A stretch of DNA of 7,735 bases from the NCBI GenBank assembly GCA_013815575.1, contig JACDFX010000061.1, forward strand, positions 1 through 7,735. Reading direction: 5' to 3'. Within the stretch, counting starts at the first letter, position 1. Each line of letters begins with the position of its first letter. This document shows positions 5,127 to 7,735 of the stretch, one piece after another. The position numbers were made by a program, and so were the translations under genes. Under the pieces are notes generated by a model, which made no database searches, was not told where the DNA came from, and saw only the letters and a list, made by a program, of their open reading frames with translations. Origin of the DNA: Rubrobacter sp. GTDB lineage: Bacteria > Actinomycetota > Rubrobacteria > Rubrobacterales > Rubrobacteraceae.

Positions 5127-6996
5127 GAGTTTCGATCTCAGGGAGAGGGTGGGGTCACAGGTCCTGATCGGGGACGGCGCGATGGGCACGCTTCTCGCGG
5201 AGCGTGGCGTCGGCTTCGGCCATCCCTACGCCCGCGCCAACGTCACCCACCCCGAGATGGTCGCCGGCATCCACGAGGAGTACATCCGTGCCGGCGCCGG
5301 CGTGATCGAGACGAACACCTTCTCCGCCAACCGCTTCAAGCTGGAGGTCCACGAACTCGAAGACCGCGTGCGCGAGGTAAACGAGGCCGGTGCCCGCCTA
5401 GCCCGCAAGGCCGCCGACAACACGAAGACCGCCGAAGGGGATAAGGCGCTCGTCCTCGGGGCCATAGGACCCCTCGGACGCCCGCTCTGCCCCGTCGGCC
5501 CGGTCACGGAGAACGAGGCGCGGGCCGTGTTCCTGGAGCAGGCCGAGGCGCTTCTGGAAGGCGGCGCCGACGCGCTCGTGCTGGAGACCTTCACGGACCT
5601 CGTCGAGCTCCGCCTCGCCCACGAGGCGGTCAGGAGCCTCGGGGTTCCGATCTTGGCTTACAAGACCTTCGTCGAGGATGGCGAGACGCTCTCCGAGGGG
5701 CTCCCCGGGCGCGCCGCGCGTGAGATCTCGGGCCTGGGCGTGGATCTCTCCGGTGCGAACTGCACGGTCGGGCCGCAGCGCATGGTCGGCATCATAGAGG
5801 GCATGTCCACCGAGGTCGGCCCCGTCGCCGCTTTCCCGAACCCCGGCCTCCCCCAACTCGTTGACGGCAAGGTCCGCTTCCGCCGAGACGTTGACCACTT
5901 CGCCCTCTACGGACGCAAGCTGGCTGAGGCCGGCGCCCGCCTCATCGGCGGCTGTTGCGGCACCACCCCGGAACACGTAAAGGCCCTCGCCGAGGTCCTC
6001 CGCGACTTCCGCCCGGAGGCCTCCCCGAACCGCGGCGTGCGCGTGAGAACGGTGGAGGAAGAGGGGCCGGAAGTGGTCCTCGACGGGCCTTCCACGGAGC
6101 TTGCCGAGAAGCTCCGGTCGGGCTTCGCGGTCGCGGTCGAGGTGGACCTACCCCGGGGCAACGACATCACGAAGGTGGTGGAGGCGGCGAAACGCCTCAA
6201 GGAGCGGGGCGTCGATGCCATAGATATCTCGGACGGGGCACGGGCGCGGTTGCGGATGCACCCGGTGGCGGCGGCCAAGATCGTGCAGGACGAGGCCGGA
6301 ATAGAGGTCGTCGCGCACATCTCTTGTCGGGACAGGAACATCATAGGTCTTCAGTCGGACTTTCTAGGTGCCGCGGCGCTCGGGGTGAAGAACATCCTGG
6401 CCGTCACGGGCGACCCGACCCAGATCGGGGACTACCCGGAGGCCACGGGCGTCTTCGACACGGACTCCACCGGCCTCGTCCACATCCTCTCGAAGATGAA
6501 CCGGGGCGAGGATTTGGCCGGCAACTCCATCGGCGGGCCGGCGGGCTTCCTCATAGGTTCCGCGTTCAACCCGACCGCCGAGGACCTCGACGGCGAGATC
6601 GAGAAGCTCAGGCGCAAGATCGGGGCCGGAGCCCACGCCTTCTGGACCCAGCCGGTCTTCGAGATAGGGGCCCTACAGATAGCCCTCGAACGCATGGGCG
6701 ACCTCGAGGTCTCCCTCCTCCTCGGCCTGATGCCCCTGCGCAGCGCCCGCCAGGCCGAATTCCTCCACCACGAGGTGCCAGGCGTAAACATCCCCAAGCA
6801 CGTTCGCGAAAGACTCGCCGACCTCTCCCCCGAAGACGCCCCGAAATACGGTGTCGAGGTCGCCCAGAACCTGCTAGCCAAAGCGCAACCGCTCGTAAAC
6901 GGCGCGTACATAATGCCGCCCGCGAGCGCCCCGGACCTGGCGGGGGACGTGTTGGAAGGCATCACGCCACAGGCATCAGGCGTCAGGAACAACTGA
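5125..6996 (+). CDS. yitJ: bifunctional homocysteine S-methyltransferase / 5,10-methylenetetrahydrofolate reductase (YitJ-like)
   Basis: A 623-residue two-domain cytosolic enzyme of one-carbon and methionine metabolism, close to the usual length of this fusion (about 610-620 residues). The N-terminal homocysteine S-methyltransferase domain (about 8-295) has IGDGAMGTLL (15-24), IETNTFSANR (61-70), GANCTVGPQ (Cys213) and GGCCGTTPEH (Cys277 and Cys278). All three zinc-binding cysteines are present, so the domain should be active. The C-terminal MTHFR domain (about 325-600) is a flavin TIM barrel with AVEVDLPRG (Glu339 at the position of the catalytic Glu), VVAHISCRDRN (395-405), NILAVTGDP (423-431) and FWTQPVF near residue 508. 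It makes 5-methyltetrahydrofolate. TTG 5125 is chosen because of the Shine-Dalgarno at 5107-5117 and because the first methyltransferase motif follows at residue 15. It lies in the SAM-riboswitch operon, 34 bases before metH. The methyl donor of the N-terminal domain is unproven: S-methylmethionine, methyltetrahydrofolate or another donor. Confidence 0.93.
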   Translation: MSFDLRERVGSQVLIGDGAMGTLLAERGVGFGHPYARANVTHPEMVAGIHEEYIRAGAGVIETNTFSANRFKLEVHELEDRVREVNEAGARLARKAADNTKTAEGDKALVLGAIGPLGRPLCPVGPVTENEARAVFLEQAEALLEGGADALVLETFTDLVELRLAHEAVRSLGVPILAYKTFVEDGETLSEGLPGRAAREISGLGVDLSGANCTVGPQRMVGIIEGMSTEVGPVAAFPNPGLPQLVDGKVRFRRDVDHFALYGRKLAEAGARLIGGCCGTTPEHVKALAEVLRDFRPEASPNRGVRVRTVEEEGPEVVLDGPSTELAEKLRSGFAVAVEVDLPRGNDITKVVEAAKRLKERGVDAIDISDGARARLRMHPVAAAKIVQDEAGIEVVAHISCRDRNIIGLQSDFLGAAALGVKNILAVTGDPTQIGDYPEATGVFDTDSTGLVHILSKMNRGEDLAGNSIGGPAGFLIGSAFNPTAEDLDGEIEKLRRKIGAGAHAFWTQPVFEIGALQIALERMGDLEVSLLLGLMPLRSARQAEFLHHEVPGVNIPKHVRERLADLSPEDAPKYGVEVAQNLLAKAQPLVNGAYIMPPASAPDLAGDVLEGITPQASGVRNN

Positions 6997-7030
6997 TCAC
7001 CTGAAGTCCTGAAGCTTAGAATAGAGGTAC

Positions 7031-7735
7031 ATGGTTTCTAAAGACACTATTCGCGAAGAGAGGGCGGCCCGGCTGGATAAGTTCCGTGCTGCCCTCAAGG
7101 AGCGCATCCTCATCCTGGATTGTGCGATGGGGACCATGATCCAATCCTACGACCTCTCCGACAAGGACTACCGGGGCGACCGTTTCGCCGACCACCCGGG
7201 CGAGCTCAAGGGCAATAACGACCTGCTCTCGATCACGCAGCCGAACATCATCCGGGCCATCCACGAGGCGGTCCTCGAAGTGGGCGCGGACATCATTGAG
7301 ACGAACACTTTCTCCTCGACATCCATCGCCCAGAGGGACTACGAGATGGAAGATCTCGCCTACGAGTTGAACTTCGAGGCCGCCCGCGTCGCCCGCGAGG
7401 CCGCTGACGCTTATACGGACAGTACTCCGAACAAGCCGCGGTTCGTGGCGGGGGCGCTCGGGCCGACGAACAGGACGGCCTCGCTCTCGCCGGACGTGAA
7501 CAACCCCGGCTTTAGGAACGTCACCTTCGACGAGCTCAAGGAGGCGTACAGGGAGGAGGCGCGGGGGCTGGTCGAGGGCGGGGTTGACCTGCTGCTCGTC
7601 GAGACTATCTTCGACACGCTCAACGCGAAGGCCGCCATCTTCGCCGTGCAGGAGTACCTGGACGAGGAGAACCTCGACGTGCCCGTCATGATCTCCGGCA
7701 CCATCACCGACGCGAGCGGGCGGACGCTCTCCGGG
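7031..7735 (+). CDS. metH: cobalamin-dependent methionine synthase, N-terminal part (3'-truncated by window)
   Basis: First 235 codons of MetH, which transfers the methyl group of 5-methyltetrahydrofolate through cobalamin to homocysteine; full proteins are about 1150-1250 residues. The visible part is the homocysteine-binding TIM barrel: [15 protein letters not shown] (26-40), [20 protein letters not shown] (61-80), [16 protein letters not shown] (86-101), [20 protein letters not shown] (141-160), the MetH-type signature that distinguishes it from shorter methyltransferases, and [12 protein letters not shown] (185-196). The three zinc cysteines would lie just beyond the window end. ATG 7031 has AGAGGT at 7023-7028, an unusually tight spacing; the next in-frame ATG (7127) would cut into the first core motif. 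Residue 31 is Cys where the family usually has Gly (LDG.MGT). The gene is 34 bases behind the MTHFR fusion, so it is probably co-transcribed and controlled by the same SAM riboswitch. Confidence 0.92.
   Translation, partial: MVSKDTIREERAARLDKFRAALKERILILDCAMGTMIQSYDLSDKDYRGDRFADHPGELKGNNDLLSITQPNIIRAIHEAVLEVGADIIETNTFSSTSIAQRDYEMEDLAYELNFEAARVAREAADAYTDSTPNKPRFVAGALGPTNRTASLSPDVNNPGFRNVTFDELKEAYREEARGLVEGGVDLLLVETIFDTLNAKAAIFAVQEYLDEENLDVPVMISGTITDASGRTLSG

Noticed and set aside
5955..7004. 349-codon open frame on the + strand inside the MTHFR fusion
   Set aside because: It is an out-of-frame shadow, rich in Arg, Gly and Pro. The true frame has complete MTHFR motifs.
7000..7015. Near-tandem repeat CCTGAAGT/CCTGAAGC before metH
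   Set aside because: Two 8-base units in a 34-base gap are likely to be chance, with no further copies.

Overview
This is a GC-rich bacterial window (roughly two thirds G+C by eye) with dense codirectional genes, all on the + strand. The start codons are mostly non-ATG: GTG, apparently CTG, TTG, TTG and ATG. A phytoene desaturase/phytoene synthase pair, a YitJ-type homocysteine methyltransferase-MTHFR fusion, a SAM-I riboswitch and overall codon use suggest a pigmented actinobacterium. Rubrobacter or a relative is my best guess, but that is inference without a database search.

Layout. (1) Bases 2-1414 hold the C-terminal half of a large FtsX/MacB-type ABC transporter permease whose 5' part lies outside the window. 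(2) Bases 1433-1882 encode a small conserved-looking protein of unknown function with a Cys-x-Cys-x4-Cys-Trp cluster. (3) Bases 1883-2390 contain no intact gene. They hold the decayed C-terminal end of a sulfatase, with its reading frame broken just before the conserved segment, then GC-rich hairpins, a weak promoter candidate and a strong Shine-Dalgarno. (4) Bases 2391-4831 are a two-gene carotenoid operon. crtI appears to begin at a CTG codon, and crtB starts at a TTG that overlaps the crtI stop by 4 bases. (5) Bases 4832-5124 are a regulatory leader: a near-consensus sigma-70-type promoter, a complete SAM-I (S-box) riboswitch, an antiterminator, and a terminator hairpin whose 3' arm is also the ribosome binding site of the next gene. 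(6) Bases 5125-6996 encode the homocysteine S-methyltransferase/methylenetetrahydrofolate reductase fusion. (7) Base 7031 to the window end is the N-terminal part of cobalamin-dependent methionine synthase (MetH).

How the genes work together. CrtB condenses two geranylgeranyl diphosphates to phytoene and CrtI desaturates it towards lycopene, the precursor of red carotenoids. In the second operon the MTHFR domain makes 5-methyltetrahydrofolate and MetH uses it to methylate homocysteine. The fusion protein's own N-terminal methyltransferase domain is a second possible route to methionine. The riboswitch would turn the operon off when S-adenosylmethionine is plentiful.

I found no mobile element, CRISPR array, tRNA or rRNA. 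I also found no clearly new multi-gene system. The best points for a second look are the expression platform of the riboswitch, the CTG start of crtI and the sulfatase remnant.
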